The notes under the pieces: model-generated
Told to the model about the DNA's origin: nothing
The model's input: only the letters and a program-made list of their open reading frames with translations
Database searches by the model: none
Assembly (NCBI GenBank): GCA_013141385.1
Contig: JABFRB010000044.1
Span: 1-46,041 of the forward strand
Direction: 5' to 3'
Length of the DNA stretch: 46,041 nt
Origin: Bacteroidales bacterium
GTDB lineage: Bacteria > Bacteroidota > Bacteroidia > Bacteroidales > Tenuifilaceae
Shown: positions 34,223-44,689 of the stretch, in pieces
Layout of the letters: the number at the start of each line of letters is the position of its first letter
Position numbering within the stretch: position 1 is the first letter of the stretch
Made by a program: the position numbers and the translations under genes

Positions 34223-34558
34223 ATGCTTAAATTAGATAATATTGGAAATGTAATGGTTGTATCCTTCAACCTGGACAATAAGATAAATGTTACTGTATCA
34301 CAAAAAATAAAAGTTGAGGTAACAAAACTTATCACTCCACATTCAAAACTAGTGATGAATCTTGAAGGAATCAACTATATTGATAGTACTGGATTTGGTA
34401 TGTTGTTATCCATTCTCCGAACATGTAAGACCAACCAAAGCCTACTTAAACTCTGCAACATCTCCCCAGAAGTAATGGAACTGGTTAAACTTTTACAGTT
34501 GCAAACTGTTTTTGATATTAGAAATAATTTAGATGATTGTCTGAAAAGTTTCGATTAA
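34223..34558 (+). CDS. STAS domain protein (anti-sigma factor antagonist type)
   Basis: 111-aa single STAS domain. The conserved loop INYIDSTGFGMLLS carries Ser55, the residue phosphorylated by partner-switching kinases in SpoIIAA/RsbV proteins. The expected kinase and phosphatase partners are not in the window. Cotranscribed with the Hpt gene. Confidence 0.88.
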   Translation: MLKLDNIGNVMVVSFNLDNKINVTVSQKIKVEVTKLITPHSKLVMNLEGINYIDSTGFGMLLSILRTCKTNQSLLKLCNISPEVMELVKLLQLQTVFDIRNNLDDCLKSFD

Positions 34559-34579
34559 TTTCGATCTGTAAATAAAAAA

Positions 34580-34606
34580 GCCGTCTCAAAAGTAAACTGA
34601 GGTGGC
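34580..34606. terminator. Shared terminator of the STAS and clpB units
   Basis: GCCGTCTCA and TGAGGTGGC pair (with GU pairs), flanked by A-rich and T-rich runs. It lies between convergent stops at 34558 and 34632 and could serve both. Confidence 0.7.
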
Positions 34607-34631
34607 TCTTTTAAGATCAATTGAATGTATT

Positions 34632-37220
34632 TTACCTAAATACTAACTCATTACTATCAAAGTAATCGATAGTAATAATTTTATCCTTATCCACTTTACC
34701 TGCAAGAATTTGCTTTGATAGTTCATTAAGTATATGCTTCTGCATCAACCGCTTTAAAGGGCGTGCTCCGTATAAAGGGTCGAATCCCTGATTAGCAATC
34801 CAATCGATAGCACTATCGGTAATTTCAACAGTTACATTATTCTGTGCAAGCATGTGTTTTACCCTCTCAAATTGCATTAGGACAATTTGACGAATCTCTT
34901 TGTGGCTTAAAGAGGTGAACATTATTATCTCATCCACACGATTCAAGAACTCTGGCCGGATAGTTTGTTTCAACAAGTCGAAAACCATTCTACGTGTACG
35001 TTCAAAGGCTTCTTCGCTATCCTTTGGTTTTACAGATGCAAGGTTCTCCTGAATAATATGTGAACCAATGTTTGAGGTCATAATGATGATTGTATTCTTA
35101 AAATCAATCGTTCGACCCTTATTATCCGTTAAACGACCATCATCTAATACTTGAAGTAGAATATTAAAAACATCAGGATGCGCTTTTTCGATTTCATCGA
35201 GAAGTATTACTGAGTAAGGTTTGTGCCTTACAGCCTCGGTGAGCTGACCACCCTCATCGTAACCAACGTAACCTGGAGGTGCTCCAATGAGTCGTGATAC
35301 GGAATGACGCTCCTGATACTCACTCATATCAATGCGGGTTATCAGATTCTCATCGTCAAATAGGAACTCGGCAAGAGCTTTAGCAAGCTCCGTTTTGCCA
35401 ACACCAGTAGTACCTAGAAATATGAACGAACCAATTGGTCGTTTTACATCTTGCAATCCTGCTCTACTCCTTCGAACCGCATCTGCAACTGCAGAAATCG
35501 CCTCATCCTGTCCTACAACTCGCTGGTGAAGTTCTTCCTCAAGTTTAAGCAATTTATCCTTTTCGCTTTGCAACATTCTGCTAACAGGAATACCTGTCCA
35601 ACGCGAAACCACCTCGGCAACATCCTCAGCATCTACCTCCTCTTTTATCAAAGCATAGTCCGATTGAATTGTTGTTAACTCCTTTTTAAGGTTTTCAATG
35701 CTATTTTCTGCCTCTTTGATTTTTCCATATCGCAGTTCAGCAACACGACCATAATCGCCTCGACGCTCTGACTCATCTGCTTCTAGTTTAAAACTTTCGA
35801 TATTCTGTTTATTTTTTTGAATAGAGTCGATGATATTCTTCTCGTTCTGCCATTTAGCACGAAGCCTAGTTCTTTCCTCGTTAAAATTGGCTATGTCTTT
35901 ACCAAGATCATCCAACTTCTCCTTATCCCCTTCGCGTTTAATAGCCTCTCGTTCAATCTCAAGTTGCTTAATCTTACGTTCAATTGCGTCAATATTCTCA
36001 GGTACTGAGTTCATCTCAAGACGAAGTTTTGAAGCAGCCTCGTCAATCAAATCAATTGCTTTATCGGGCAAAAAACGGTTAGTTACATAACGATTAGAAA
36101 GTTCAACAGCAGCAATGATCGCTTCATCCTTTATACGAATGGAATGATAACTTTCATAGCGTTCCTTTAGTCCTCTCAAAATTGATATTGCACTAAGTAT
36201 ATCAGGTTCATCAACCATAACGCTTTGAAAACGTCGCTCGAGTGCTTTATCCTTTTCAAAATACTTCTGATACTCATCGAGTGTAGTTGCGCCAATTGCA
36301 CGAAGTTCACCACGGGCAAGTGCTGGTTTAAGGATATTGGCTGCATCCATTGCTCCATCGCCTCTTCCTGCCCCAACAAGTGTATGAATTTCATCGATAA
36401 AAAGAACCACCTCACCATTCGATGAAACCACCTCTTTGATCACTGATTTTAAACGCTCCTCAAACTCTCCCTTGTACTTAGCACCAGCAATTAGGGCTCC
36501 CATGTCAAGAGAAAATATTAGTTTTGATTTTAAATTTTCAGGAACATCTCCGCTAACAATTCGATGAGCAATGCCCTCTGCTATAGCAGTTTTTCCTACA
36601 CCTGGCTCACCAATCAGAATAGGGTTATTCTTTGTACGTCGATTAAGAATTTGCAAAACCCTTCGGATTTCATCATCACGGCCAATTACAGGATCAAGTT
36701 TGCCAGAACGAGCCATTTCATTCAGGTTGATTGCAAATCGGTTAAGTGCATCGTAAGTCTCCTCAGCCGTTTGGCTATTAACTTTGGCACCTTTTCTAAG
36801 TTCTGCAATAGCCAATTTCAACTCTTTCTCAGTAATACCAGCATCCTTCATCATCTGTGATACTTGATCACCAGCAGTAAGAAGACCTTGAAAAATATGC
36901 TCAACAGAAACGAACTGATCTCCTAATTCCTTACTAAAATCAATAGATTTTTGAAGCACCCTATTTGCTGATGAACTTAAAAATTGATCGCCACCACTTA
37001 CTTTCGGGTAGGATTCGAGCATTTTAGTGAGCACTGCATCAAAGGTTGAAGGGTTTACCCCTAATTTTCTTAGGATGAAACCAACAATGCTCTCACTTTG
37101 ACTTATAATACCTTTAAGCAAATGTACAGGTTCAACTGCTTGATGGTTGTACCCTTGTGCAATTGAAAAGGCTTGTTGAATAGCTTCTTGAGATTTTATT
37201 GTAAAATTATTCAGGTTCAT
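34632..37220 (-). CDS. clpB: ClpB disaggregase
   Basis: 862-aa Hsp100 chaperone that resolves protein aggregates together with DnaK. The N-domain repeats (1-150) are followed by AAA-1 with Walker A GEPGVGKT (204-211), the coiled-coil middle domain that distinguishes ClpB from ClpA/C (about 400-520), and AAA-2 with [14 protein letters not shown] and [14 protein letters not shown]. The C-terminal [13 protein letters not shown] motif is present. Full length; transcribed alone from a -7 element at 37300-37307. Confidence 0.97.
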   Translation of the reverse strand: MNLNNFTIKSQEAIQQAFSIAQGYNHQAVEPVHLLKGIISQSESIVGFILRKLGVNPSTFDAVLTKMLESYPKVSGGDQFLSSSANRVLQKSIDFSKELGDQFVSVEHIFQGLLTAGDQVSQMMKDAGITEKELKLAIAELRKGAKVNSQTAEETYDALNRFAINLNEMARSGKLDPVIGRDDEIRRVLQILNRRTKNNPILIGEPGVGKTAIAEGIAHRIVSGDVPENLKSKLIFSLDMGALIAGAKYKGEFEERLKSVIKEVVSSNGEVVLFIDEIHTLVGAGRGDGAMDAANILKPALARGELRAIGATTLDEYQKYFEKDKALERRFQSVMVDEPDILSAISILRGLKERYESYHSIRIKDEAIIAAVELSNRYVTNRFLPDKAIDLIDEAASKLRLEMNSVPENIDAIERKIKQLEIEREAIKREGDKEKLDDLGKDIANFNEERTRLRAKWQNEKNIIDSIQKNKQNIESFKLEADESERRGDYGRVAELRYGKIKEAENSIENLKKELTTIQSDYALIKEEVDAEDVAEVVSRWTGIPVSRMLQSEKDKLLKLEEELHQRVVGQDEAISAVADAVRRSRAGLQDVKRPIGSFIFLGTTGVGKTELAKALAEFLFDDENLITRIDMSEYQERHSVSRLIGAPPGYVGYDEGGQLTEAVRHKPYSVILLDEIEKAHPDVFNILLQVLDDGRLTDNKGRTIDFKNTIIIMTSNIGSHIIQENLASVKPKDSEEAFERTRRMVFDLLKQTIRPEFLNRVDEIIMFTSLSHKEIRQIVLMQFERVKHMLAQNNVTVEITDSAIDWIANQGFDPLYGARPLKRLMQKHILNELSKQILAGKVDKDKIITIDYFDSNELVFR

Positions 37221-37299
37221 AACATATAGATTTAAACATACCTAGATATTCAAATCAATTGCCAAAGCAAAATAGAAGCCAAAAAGACAGTGGTACTAG

Positions 37300-37307
37300 C
37301 AAATGTA
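37300..37307 (-). promoter_or_regulatory. -7 element of clpB
   Basis: TACATTTG on the minus strand, with a TTG (rc of 37324-37326) about 16 bp upstream as a possible -33 element. It predicts an ~75-nt leader. No heat-shock inverted repeat was noticed. Confidence 0.5.
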
Positions 37308-37397
37308 AGCCATTTTGACGCATCAACTTTAAAGAGATAGGACAAAAAACGTGAAACTCAATTTATCCGCATCAGATAAAAATGAAAGAAACTGTAT

Positions 37398-38276
37398 TTA
37401 ACTACACATGAAGCATGTTCTTTGAGATGTTTGCTCAACTTGTATAGTACAATGGTTGATATTGAACGTTTTGCGTATGTAATCTGTGGTATTATGAATA
37501 AAACTATCATCAACACAACCTACAACAAGGTGAACAGTTAGTGCTGTTTCAGAAGTACTTAGAGCCCAAATATGTAAATCGTGGAAAGATTCTATTTTAT
37601 CATGATTTGCAAAGTAATCCTGTATTGAAACTATATCGATATTTTTTGGAACTGCATCCAATGCGAGGTTTATTGAGTCGATTAGCAGATTGTAAGTGCT
37701 ATAAAGGATAAAGGCTGCTATTATTAAGCTAACTAGCGGATCAATCCAACCCAGTCCAGTATAGGAAATAATAACTGCCGCCACAACAACCCCCAATGAA
37801 ACTAGCATATCGGCAATTAAGTGCAAAAAAGCACTTTTAATATTTAGATCGTGTTCTCTTCCTTTTGCGAAAAGCCATGCTGTAAATCCATTAACAATAA
37901 TACCGAGAGATGCAATTATCATTACTAAATAACTTTTCACCTCGATTACGGCGTTAAATCTTGTAATTGCCCCCCAAGCAATAAAACCAACTGTAACTAT
38001 TAATATTAGAGTATTTAAAATTGCAATAAGGATTGTTGATTTTCTCAATCCATAAGTATACCGCTCTGTAGGCTTACGTTGTGTTATAAGTATGGCAAAC
38101 CAAGAGAATATTAGAACCACCACATCGCTGAAGTTATGCCCAGCATCAGCAATTAGGGCCATAGAATTGGCAAAAAAACCGAATAATACTTCAACTACAA
38201 TAAATACTAGGTTTATAAAAATCCCTATTTTCAGTGATTTACTAATGCTATTATTATTTGTATGTTGATGAGTCAT
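37398..38276 (-). CDS. Cation diffusion facilitator (CzcD-type) transporter
   Basis: 292-aa inner-membrane metal/proton antiporter, probably for Zn/Co/Cd. Six membrane segments; the metal-site motifs DAGHNFSDV (TM2) and HLIADMLVS (TM5, HxxxD) are present. There is a His-containing N-terminus (MTHQHTNN) and a C-terminal cytoplasmic domain ending in CFMCS. It lies downstream of the RND genes on the same strand, so it joins a metal-efflux island. Confidence 0.93.
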   Translation of the reverse strand: MTHQHTNNNSISKSLKIGIFINLVFIVVEVLFGFFANSMALIADAGHNFSDVVVLIFSWFAILITQRKPTERYTYGLRKSTILIAILNTLILIVTVGFIAWGAITRFNAVIEVKSYLVMIIASLGIIVNGFTAWLFAKGREHDLNIKSAFLHLIADMLVSLGVVVAAVIISYTGLGWIDPLVSLIIAAFILYSTYNLLIDSINLALDAVPKNIDIVSIQDYFANHDKIESFHDLHIWALSTSETALTVHLVVGCVDDSFIHNTTDYIRKTFNINHCTIQVEQTSQRTCFMCS

Positions 38277-38324
38277 TGTTAATAGAATATATCTATAAAA
38301 ACGCTTTAAAGGGTATAAAGTTTA

Positions 38325-38378
38325 ATTCTCAGCATCACACTGTGAAATAAAACTATAACACAGTGTGACACTGAGAAT
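38325..38378. repeat. Strong 18-bp imperfect palindrome in the CDF-adaptor gap
   Basis: ATTCTCAG-ca-TCACACTGTG pairs with CACAGTGTGA-ca-CTGAGAAT around a 14-nt loop. It could attenuate transcription from the RND genes into the CDF gene, or be an operator or dispersed repeat. Confidence 0.65.
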
Positions 38379-38404
38379 AAACAAATAGGCACAGAGATAT
38401 TTAT

Positions 38405-39583
38405 TTACCCGCAACTCATCTCACCAGCATTCTTTTTAGCTGCCATAAGGTTATATGCGCCCTTAACTACAACCTTTATAATAGCAAGGTCAAACTCTTT
38501 TGGTAGAATAACCTCGGTATAACCTCCATCAGATAAGCCCTTCTTGACCTCTACCATTTTGAACTCGGTGAATGGTTTGCCGTTCTCCTCCTTATCCTTT
38601 TCAAAAACAAAGATGTACTCCTTTTCATCGAATTGGATAATTGCCTCTGTAGGCAAAGTAGCAAGAGAGTTTGAAGATGTTTCAATCCATGAATTCACAT
38701 ACATTCCAGGTAATATGCTAGCAGAATTTTCACCTATCGAAGCATAGACTTTAACTGTTTTATCAGCATCAATCGATCTACCAACATGTGTAATGCTTGC
38801 AGTATACTGGGTTTCTCCATCAAGCATCGAAAAGCGTAACTTTTGTCCAATATTAACCTTGTTAATGTCCTTTTCAAAAAGGGTTAACTCAATTGTAAGC
38901 CTATCGGTATTAACAATTTCGAAAATAACATCGGTTGGGGCTACAAATTTTCCAATGTTAACATTCACTACTTTCACATACCCACTAATTGGCGAAGGTA
39001 ATGAGACATTACGTGAGATATTATCCTCTTGTAATTTTGATGGATTAATTCCAACCATTTCAAGTTTTTGGGCAAGAGCATTCACCTGTGTTTTCAAACT
39101 TTTATAGTTTGATGTAACCTCTTGAAAATTTTGCGCAGAATAAACATCATCTTTAAAAAGTTCTTTATGACGATTGTATTCACCCTCAGCAAATTCAAGT
39201 TTACTTTTTGCTTCAAGATAGTTTTGTTGAAGTTCAATAAACTCAGGGTTTTCAATAATTGCCAATGTTTGACCCTTTCGAACGGGGCTTCCAACAACCA
39301 AATCCGTATTTCTGATAAATCCTCCGAGAGGTGCACAAATTGATGCTAAATTCTGAGGGGATACCGTAATTATTCCATTCGCTTTTACAGTATTACTCAA
39401 GGTTTTTTGTTCAATTGAACCATAAACAATGCCTGCAACTTTAAATTGATCAGCACTTAGTTCAACGATGTTTTCAGGTAACACCTCAACCTCTTTTGCT
39501 TCTGTTTCCTTTGGCTTACTGCCACATGATGTTAAGAGGATTACGCTAAATGCGAATGCGGTTAATATTTTAAATTTATTCAT
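38405..39583 (-). CDS. RND efflux periplasmic adaptor lipoprotein (CzcB/CusB-like)
   Basis: 392 aa. Lipoprotein signal with lipobox LLTSC (about 16-20). The membrane-fusion layout is: a beta/biotinyl half (ICAPLGGFIRNTDLVVGSPVRKGQTLAIIE), a helical hairpin, a second lipoyl half (LPSPISGYVKVVNVNIGKFV), then the beta-barrel and membrane-proximal domains. It links the inner-membrane pump to the outer-membrane channel. It starts 9 bp after the pump-channel fusion and is cotranscribed. Confidence 0.93.
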   Translation of the reverse strand: MNKFKILTAFAFSVILLTSCGSKPKETEAKEVEVLPENIVELSADQFKVAGIVYGSIEQKTLSNTVKANGIITVSPQNLASICAPLGGFIRNTDLVVGSPVRKGQTLAIIENPEFIELQQNYLEAKSKLEFAEGEYNRHKELFKDDVYSAQNFQEVTSNYKSLKTQVNALAQKLEMVGINPSKLQEDNISRNVSLPSPISGYVKVVNVNIGKFVAPTDVIFEIVNTDRLTIELTLFEKDINKVNIGQKLRFSMLDGETQYTASITHVGRSIDADKTVKVYASIGENSASILPGMYVNSWIETSSNSLATLPTEAIIQFDEKEYIFVFEKDKEENGKPFTEFKMVEVKKGLSDGGYTEVILPKEFDLAIIKVVVKGAYNLMAAKKNAGEMSCG

Positions 39584-39592
39584 TTTTTCAAA

Positions 39593-42500
39593 TTATTTAT
39601 TTTTACCTACTAAAAATTCAATAGCAATTACCGATTGATTATATAAATTGAGCGTTTCAAGATAGTTGTTCTTGATCAGCAAAGCCTGCGAAAGGCTCTG
39701 GATATATGCAAGATAATCCATTGCTCCAGCACGATAACTCTTAGTCGATTGATTGATAATCATATCCGCTTGAGGTAATGCTAATTTCTCGTAGTAATCA
39801 ATATTATTCTTGTACTTGCTGTATTCCTGCAATAGCGACTCAAATTCACCAGAGAGAGCAGTTTTAGAATATTCAGCGTTAGCCTTGGCAATGCTATGAT
39901 TAATCTTTGCCGCTTTAATTTTTGCTGCTTGTGGGTAGAACCAAAGAGGTATAGAAATACCTGCCTGAATACCAGTGAACCTATCAGATGATGTATAGTT
40001 ATGGGTTACCCCATTTATCTCCTGAGCACCAATAATTGACTGGCTAAAGTAGCCAATCTTAAAATCGGGAAGTATTTTAGATTTCTCAACCTTTGATTCG
40101 AGTCGAGCCACTTCTACCTTTTGCTCATAGCTGGCTAATGCAGGATTTGATACAAAAGAAATGCTATCCGCATTTATATTAATACTAAGCTTTGTCAAAA
40201 CTGTATCGATTATTGATATAGTTTGCCTAGTGTTTAGGAGTGTTTGAAGTCGTTTTTTATAAATCTCAACATCAGCCTTTGTTTGCATTAAAAGGTTGCG
40301 AACTTCAAGGCTTTGAGATTCAGCACTAATCTTCTCAAGCATGTTGGTTTCGCCTGTTTGTGCCCTTCTATTTGCAGCGTTGGTAAACCCAGTGTAAAGA
40401 CTATCCTGATACCTCAACAATCTTAGCTTAGAGTAGTAGTAGGTCAACTTCCACCAAGTTGTTTTCACGCCATTTACAATCTCGTTTTTAGTGATCGAAA
40501 ATTCTATTTCACTACTTTTAATATTTGCTTTTGCCAACTTATACTGTCCTGTATAAACAGTGGGAAAAGCAAATGATTGTGAGATAGTTATCCCGTTATC
40601 CTTATTTGTAGAATTAAACTGACCGTATTCAATATCAATATCGGTTTTGCCAATATCCCACGACGTACCTTTAAGTGCACGCTGCAATTCAACCTGATAG
40701 CCCGCTGACCGAATGTTCAGGTTACTATCAACAGCGATTGAAATAGCCTTCTCCAGAGTCAATATCTTTGGAGACATTTGCTGAGCATTTGCATTCTGAG
40801 TGAATAAAAGGTTAATTGATATGACCCCTAAAATCAGCATAATTGGATTTGCCATGTTAATTTTTCTTCGACTCTTCCTTTGCGAAAAAATTATATATAG
40901 AACTGGCAAAACGATTAACGTTAGAAGTGTTGCTGATATTAATCCGCCAATTACCACTGTTGCCAAAGGTTTTTGCACCTCTGCTCCTGCTGAAGTAGAT
41001 AATGCCATAGGCAAAAATCCGATTGATGCAACCGCAGCAGTCATTACAACAGGGCGAAGTCTGGTTTTCAAACCTTTAAGTACCCTTTCGTAGATATCAA
41101 TAATTCCTTCATCCTTCTCAAGTCGATTAAACTCGGCTATCAGCACAATGCCATTCAATACCGAGACACCGAATAGCGCAATAAAACCAACTCCTGCGGA
41201 GATGCTAAAATTCATATCCCTTAACCATAGTGCTAACACACCACCTATTGCAGATAGTGGGACTGCTGAATAAATGAGCAGCGTTTGCTTAAATGAATGG
41301 AAGGTGAAGAAAAGCAATACGAATATCAGCAACAAAGCAACTGGAACAGCCACGGCTAAACGATTCTTCGCAGCTACAAGATTTTCGAACTGGCCACCAT
41401 ACGTTACAAAGTATCCCGGAGGTAGTTTGATACTCTTCTCGATTTTTGTACGAACCTCTTTGATAATACTCTCAACATCACGACCCCGAACATTAAAACC
41501 TATGGTAATTCTACGTTTAGTATTCTCACGTGATATTTGTGCTGGACCAGCTTTTATCTGAACATCGGCAAGTTGATCGAGGTTGATTTGACCTCCTGAA
41601 GGCAAAGAGACGTAAAGGTTTTTGACATTTTCTAAATCCTGCCTAAACTCCTTTTCAAAACGAACAACCAAATCGAATCGTTTCTCCTCCTCAAATATTA
41701 CACCTGCAGAGCTACCTGCAAATGCAGTCCTAACAAGTTGATTTATATCAGAAATATTAAGTCCGTATTGTGCTATTTTATCACGATTATATTCAATCTG
41801 AATTTGTGGTAGACCTGTAACCTTTTCAACATTAATATCTTGTACACCTTGTATTGGTTGAATCAAACGCTCAACCTTTGATGCGTTTAGAGCAAGGGTT
41901 TCGAGATTATCACCAAATATTTTTATGGCAACATCTTGTCTAGAGCCAGTCATCAACTCATTAAAACGCATTTGAATGGGTTGTTGGAACTCGAACTTAA
42001 CACCGGGAAGAATAGATAAGGCTTTCTCCATCTTCTCAATTAATTCCTCACGTGTTTCGGCAGATGTCCATTCTTTTTCATCTTTTAGAGTAATAATATA
42101 ATCCCCAGTTTCCATAGGTGTTGGATCTGTTGGAATCTCGGCTGAACCAATTTTACAAACGGCTTGTTTAACCTCTGGAAAATTGGAAAGTAGAATCTTA
42201 TTAGCCTTTTCAACCGTTTCTACTGTATTTGTAAGCGAACTACCCTGAAGAGTCATAATCCCAGCGGCAAGGTCACCCTCGTTGAGTTGCGGAAGAAACT
42301 CTCCTCCCAATCGGTTAAAAAGCCACATACTACCGATAAACATTATTATTGAGATGATCACTACCCACTTTTTGCTTCTGAGCGCAATATTTATTATTGG
42401 AGTAAAACCTCGATGGATATAATCCATGATTTTATCAGAAATATTGGGTTTATGCACAGGATTTTTGCTTAGAAACATTGCAGATGCGACGGGTACATAA

Positions 42501-43993
42501 GTTAACGATAGGATTAATGCACCAAATATGGCAAAGCTAACTACCTCAGCCATTGGCCTAAACATTTTGCCCTCAATACCAACCAATGCAAGTATAGGTA
42601 GATATACAATTAGTATGATAATTTGACCAAAGGTTGCAGAGCTCATCATACGTTTAGATGATGATAATACTTCATCATCGATTTGCTGTTGGGTTAATCG
42701 AATAACGCCTTGATGGTGTGTTTTGCTCATATAAATTCGATGCACAACACTCTCCACAATGATTACGGCTCCATCTACAATCAACCCGAAGTCAATAGCA
42801 CCTAAACTCATGAGGTTGCCCGAAACACCAAAGAGGTTCATTAATGATATTGCGAATAGCATTGAAAGGGGAATTACAGAGGCCACAATTAGCCCTGCCC
42901 TGAGGTTTCCTAAAAGAAGAACTAGGACAAATACTACGATAAGGCCCCCTTCGATGAGGTTTTTTGAAACAGTGCCAATGGAACGACTAACCAAATTAGT
43001 TCTATCCAAGTAGGGTTGGATTGTTACCCCTTCGGGTAAACTCTTTTCAATTATAGTGATGCGATCTTTAACATTTTCAATGACTTGATGTGCATTCGCA
43101 CCTTTCAGCATCATCACAACACCCCCAACGGCTTCGCCAGATGTATCGGCAACAAATGCGCCATAGCGTGGGGCACTACCAAACAGAACAGTTGCCACAT
43201 CGCGAATAAGAACAGGTATTCCATGTTCTTTATTTTTTACAACAATCCGCTGAATATCCTCCAACGAGGTTGCTAAACCAATTCCTCGGATAAAGTAGGC
43301 ATTTGGTTTTTTATCGATATAAGCGCCTCCCGTATTTTCGTTGTTTTTTGATAAAGCATCTAAAATATCAGTTAATGTTAGGTTCATGCTACGAAGTTTC
43401 TCAGGATTGATAGATACCACGTACTGTTTCAGAAATCCGCCATAGCTGTTAACATCAGCTACACCAGGTGTTCCAAGCATCTCACGGCGAACAATCCAAT
43501 CCTGAACAGTTCTTAAATCCATAGCCGAATACTTTTTCTCATAGCCCGGCTGACGATGCAAGATGTACTGGAATATCTCCCCCAAACCCGTAGAAACAGG
43601 AGCCATCTCGGGTTTTGTCATGCCATTGGGGATTTGCTCCTCGGCCTCTTTTAATCGTTCACCTACAAGCATACGAGCTTTATAGATATCAACATGATCC
43701 TCGAAAACAATGGTAACCACAGAGAGACCCAGTCGTGAAATGGAGCGCAATTCCACCACATCGGGAATGTTAGCCATCGAAACCTCAATGGGAGTTGTAA
43801 TAAACCGTTCTACTTCCTGAACGGCTAGGGTTGGAGCAACCGAAATCACCTGAACCTGATTATTGGTGATATCGGGAACGGCATCAATGGGCAAACGAAC
43901 TAGCGAAAAAATTCCCCATGCAATCAGCGCAAGGGTGAATAGTCCAATAATTGCCTTATTCTTAAGAGAAAAATTAATTATTCTTTCAATCAT
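39593..43993 (-). CDS. CzcA/CusA-type RND metal pump fused to TolC-type outer-membrane channel
   Basis: 1466 aa. Residues 1 to about 1040 form a heavy-metal RND pump: PIDAVPDITNNQVQV near the start, GAIDFGLIVDGAVIIVES in TM4 with the proton-relay acidic residues, and a second TM set ending LPVLYIIFSQ. A second hydrophobic stretch, MANPIMLILGVISIN (from Met1047), ends in NANA-QQ like a cleaved signal peptide; residues after 1070 are a TolC-type channel (LTLEKAISIAVDSNLNIRSA, coiled helices). Signal peptidase may cut the fusion, or the channel may start at an internal ATG at 40855. First gene of the operon with the adaptor. Metal specificity is not readable. Confidence 0.93.
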   Translation of the reverse strand: MIERIINFSLKNKAIIGLFTLALIAWGIFSLVRLPIDAVPDITNNQVQVISVAPTLAVQEVERFITTPIEVSMANIPDVVELRSISRLGLSVVTIVFEDHVDIYKARMLVGERLKEAEEQIPNGMTKPEMAPVSTGLGEIFQYILHRQPGYEKKYSAMDLRTVQDWIVRREMLGTPGVADVNSYGGFLKQYVVSINPEKLRSMNLTLTDILDALSKNNENTGGAYIDKKPNAYFIRGIGLATSLEDIQRIVVKNKEHGIPVLIRDVATVLFGSAPRYGAFVADTSGEAVGGVVMMLKGANAHQVIENVKDRITIIEKSLPEGVTIQPYLDRTNLVSRSIGTVSKNLIEGGLIVVFVLVLLLGNLRAGLIVASVIPLSMLFAISLMNLFGVSGNLMSLGAIDFGLIVDGAVIIVESVVHRIYMSKTHHQGVIRLTQQQIDDEVLSSSKRMMSSATFGQIIILIVYLPILALVGIEGKMFRPMAEVVSFAIFGALILSLTYVPVASAMFLSKNPVHKPNISDKIMDYIHRGFTPIINIALRSKKWVVIISIIMFIGSMWLFNRLGGEFLPQLNEGDLAAGIMTLQGSSLTNTVETVEKANKILLSNFPEVKQAVCKIGSAEIPTDPTPMETGDYIITLKDEKEWTSAETREELIEKMEKALSILPGVKFEFQQPIQMRFNELMTGSRQDVAIKIFGDNLETLALNASKVERLIQPIQGVQDINVEKVTGLPQIQIEYNRDKIAQYGLNISDINQLVRTAFAGSSAGVIFEEEKRFDLVVRFEKEFRQDLENVKNLYVSLPSGGQINLDQLADVQIKAGPAQISRENTKRRITIGFNVRGRDVESIIKEVRTKIEKSIKLPPGYFVTYGGQFENLVAAKNRLAVAVPVALLLIFVLLFFTFHSFKQTLLIYSAVPLSAIGGVLALWLRDMNFSISAGVGFIALFGVSVLNGIVLIAEFNRLEKDEGIIDIYERVLKGLKTRLRPVVMTAAVASIGFLPMALSTSAGAEVQKPLATVVIGGLISATLLTLIVLPVLYIIFSQRKSRRKINMANPIMLILGVISINLLFTQNANAQQMSPKILTLEKAISIAVDSNLNIRSAGYQVELQRALKGTSWDIGKTDIDIEYGQFNSTNKDNGITISQSFAFPTVYTGQYKLAKANIKSSEIEFSITKNEIVNGVKTTWWKLTYYYSKLRLLRYQDSLYTGFTNAANRRAQTGETNMLEKISAESQSLEVRNLLMQTKADVEIYKKRLQTLLNTRQTISIIDTVLTKLSININADSISFVSNPALASYEQKVEVARLESKVEKSKILPDFKIGYFSQSIIGAQEINGVTHNYTSSDRFTGIQAGISIPLWFYPQAAKIKAAKINHSIAKANAEYSKTALSGEFESLLQEYSKYKNNIDYYEKLALPQADMIINQSTKSYRAGAMDYLAYIQSLSQALLIKNNYLETLNLYNQSVIAIEFLVGKNK

Positions 43994-44030
43994 CTTTTTT
44001 AAAAAATTAGGAGAATAGGTATTAGGTTGT

Positions 44031-44105
44031 TAGGCTGTTAGGTGATACATAATTATTCTCACACTAATAGTCTAATAGTCTAAAAGTCTATAGAAATAAT
44101 AGTAT
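44031..44105. repeat. Short AT-rich tandem repeats upstream of the RND operon
   Basis: Repeated TTAGG(T/C)TG units (about 44031-44042) and TAATAGTCTAATAGTCTAAAAGTC (44065-44095) lie in the 160-bp gap between the DUF6660 gene and the pump gene. They may bind a regulator; no -7 element was found. Confidence 0.35.
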
Positions 44106-44153
44106 AAAGTCAATAAATTATCCTTTACAGAATATTGACTGTAGAAAGGTTGA

Positions 44154-44468
44154 TTAGGAAATTTTAGGCGGTTGCCAAAAGGATTGAAAGAAATTTGAGA
44201 ATAATTCTTTTTGTATTGGTTCTATTATTGCTTGCAACTTCATATACGGAAGGCTATCAAAATGGATTAGTGAGATTACTACAACCACACCACAGCATGA
44301 GCAAACGCAGAATGGAGTACATGCATCGTGATCGTTATGATTGCAGGGGCTTCCTTGAGGAGAAGAATGTTCAATAACCGATTTACTTGCATAAACTATT
44401 TCATCCACACAGGGTACAGAAACCAAGTATACGATAAATATGCTGAATATAATAACAACAAACTTCAT
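44154..44468 (-). CDS. DUF6660 family small Cys/His-rich protein
   Basis: 104 aa. After a hydrophobic start (MKFVVIIFSIFIVYLVSVPC), which is a signal peptide or membrane anchor, there is a metal-ligand-rich stretch (CNHNDHDACTPFCVCSCCG, about 41-59). Genes of this family commonly accompany Bacteroidota heavy-metal efflux operons, so periplasmic metal binding is likely. Start 44468 is preferred over the in-frame codon at 44513 because a -7 element lies between them. It precedes the pump-channel gene on the same strand. Confidence 0.78.
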   Translation of the reverse strand: MKFVVIIFSIFIVYLVSVPCVDEIVYASKSVIEHSSPQGSPCNHNDHDACTPFCVCSCCGVVVVISLIHFDSLPYMKLQAIIEPIQKELFSNFFQSFWQPPKIS

Positions 44469-44474
44469 TGCTTG

Positions 44475-44482
44475 CAAAAGTA
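44475..44482 (-). promoter_or_regulatory. -7 element of the DUF6660 gene
   Basis: TACTTTTG on the minus strand, only 6 bp upstream of the ATG; the mRNA would be leaderless or nearly so. Confidence 0.5.
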
Positions 44483-44689
44483 ATTGTTTTAGATGAACTT
44501 TTCTAATGACCATTATGATTTAGTCAAAACTCCTATTTTTAACTTTCAAACATTAACTCCATTTATCTGTTTTGCTTTAATGTTATATTCTTTCACACAC
44601 TGATTTAGATATTTAAAGAAAAAATGGTTTAAACTTTGAGTTATATTTTATATCTATATTCTATAAACTGATTTCTGAAATCTAATAAA

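Noticed and set aside
40800-41093. Plus-strand open frame over the RND fusion gene
   Set aside because: It is the shadow of strongly conserved pump codons; no start signal or family match.
44469-44513. Longer DUF6660 protein beginning at 44513
   Set aside because: The -7 element at 44475-44482 falls inside that extension, and the hydrophobic segment starts at the later Met.
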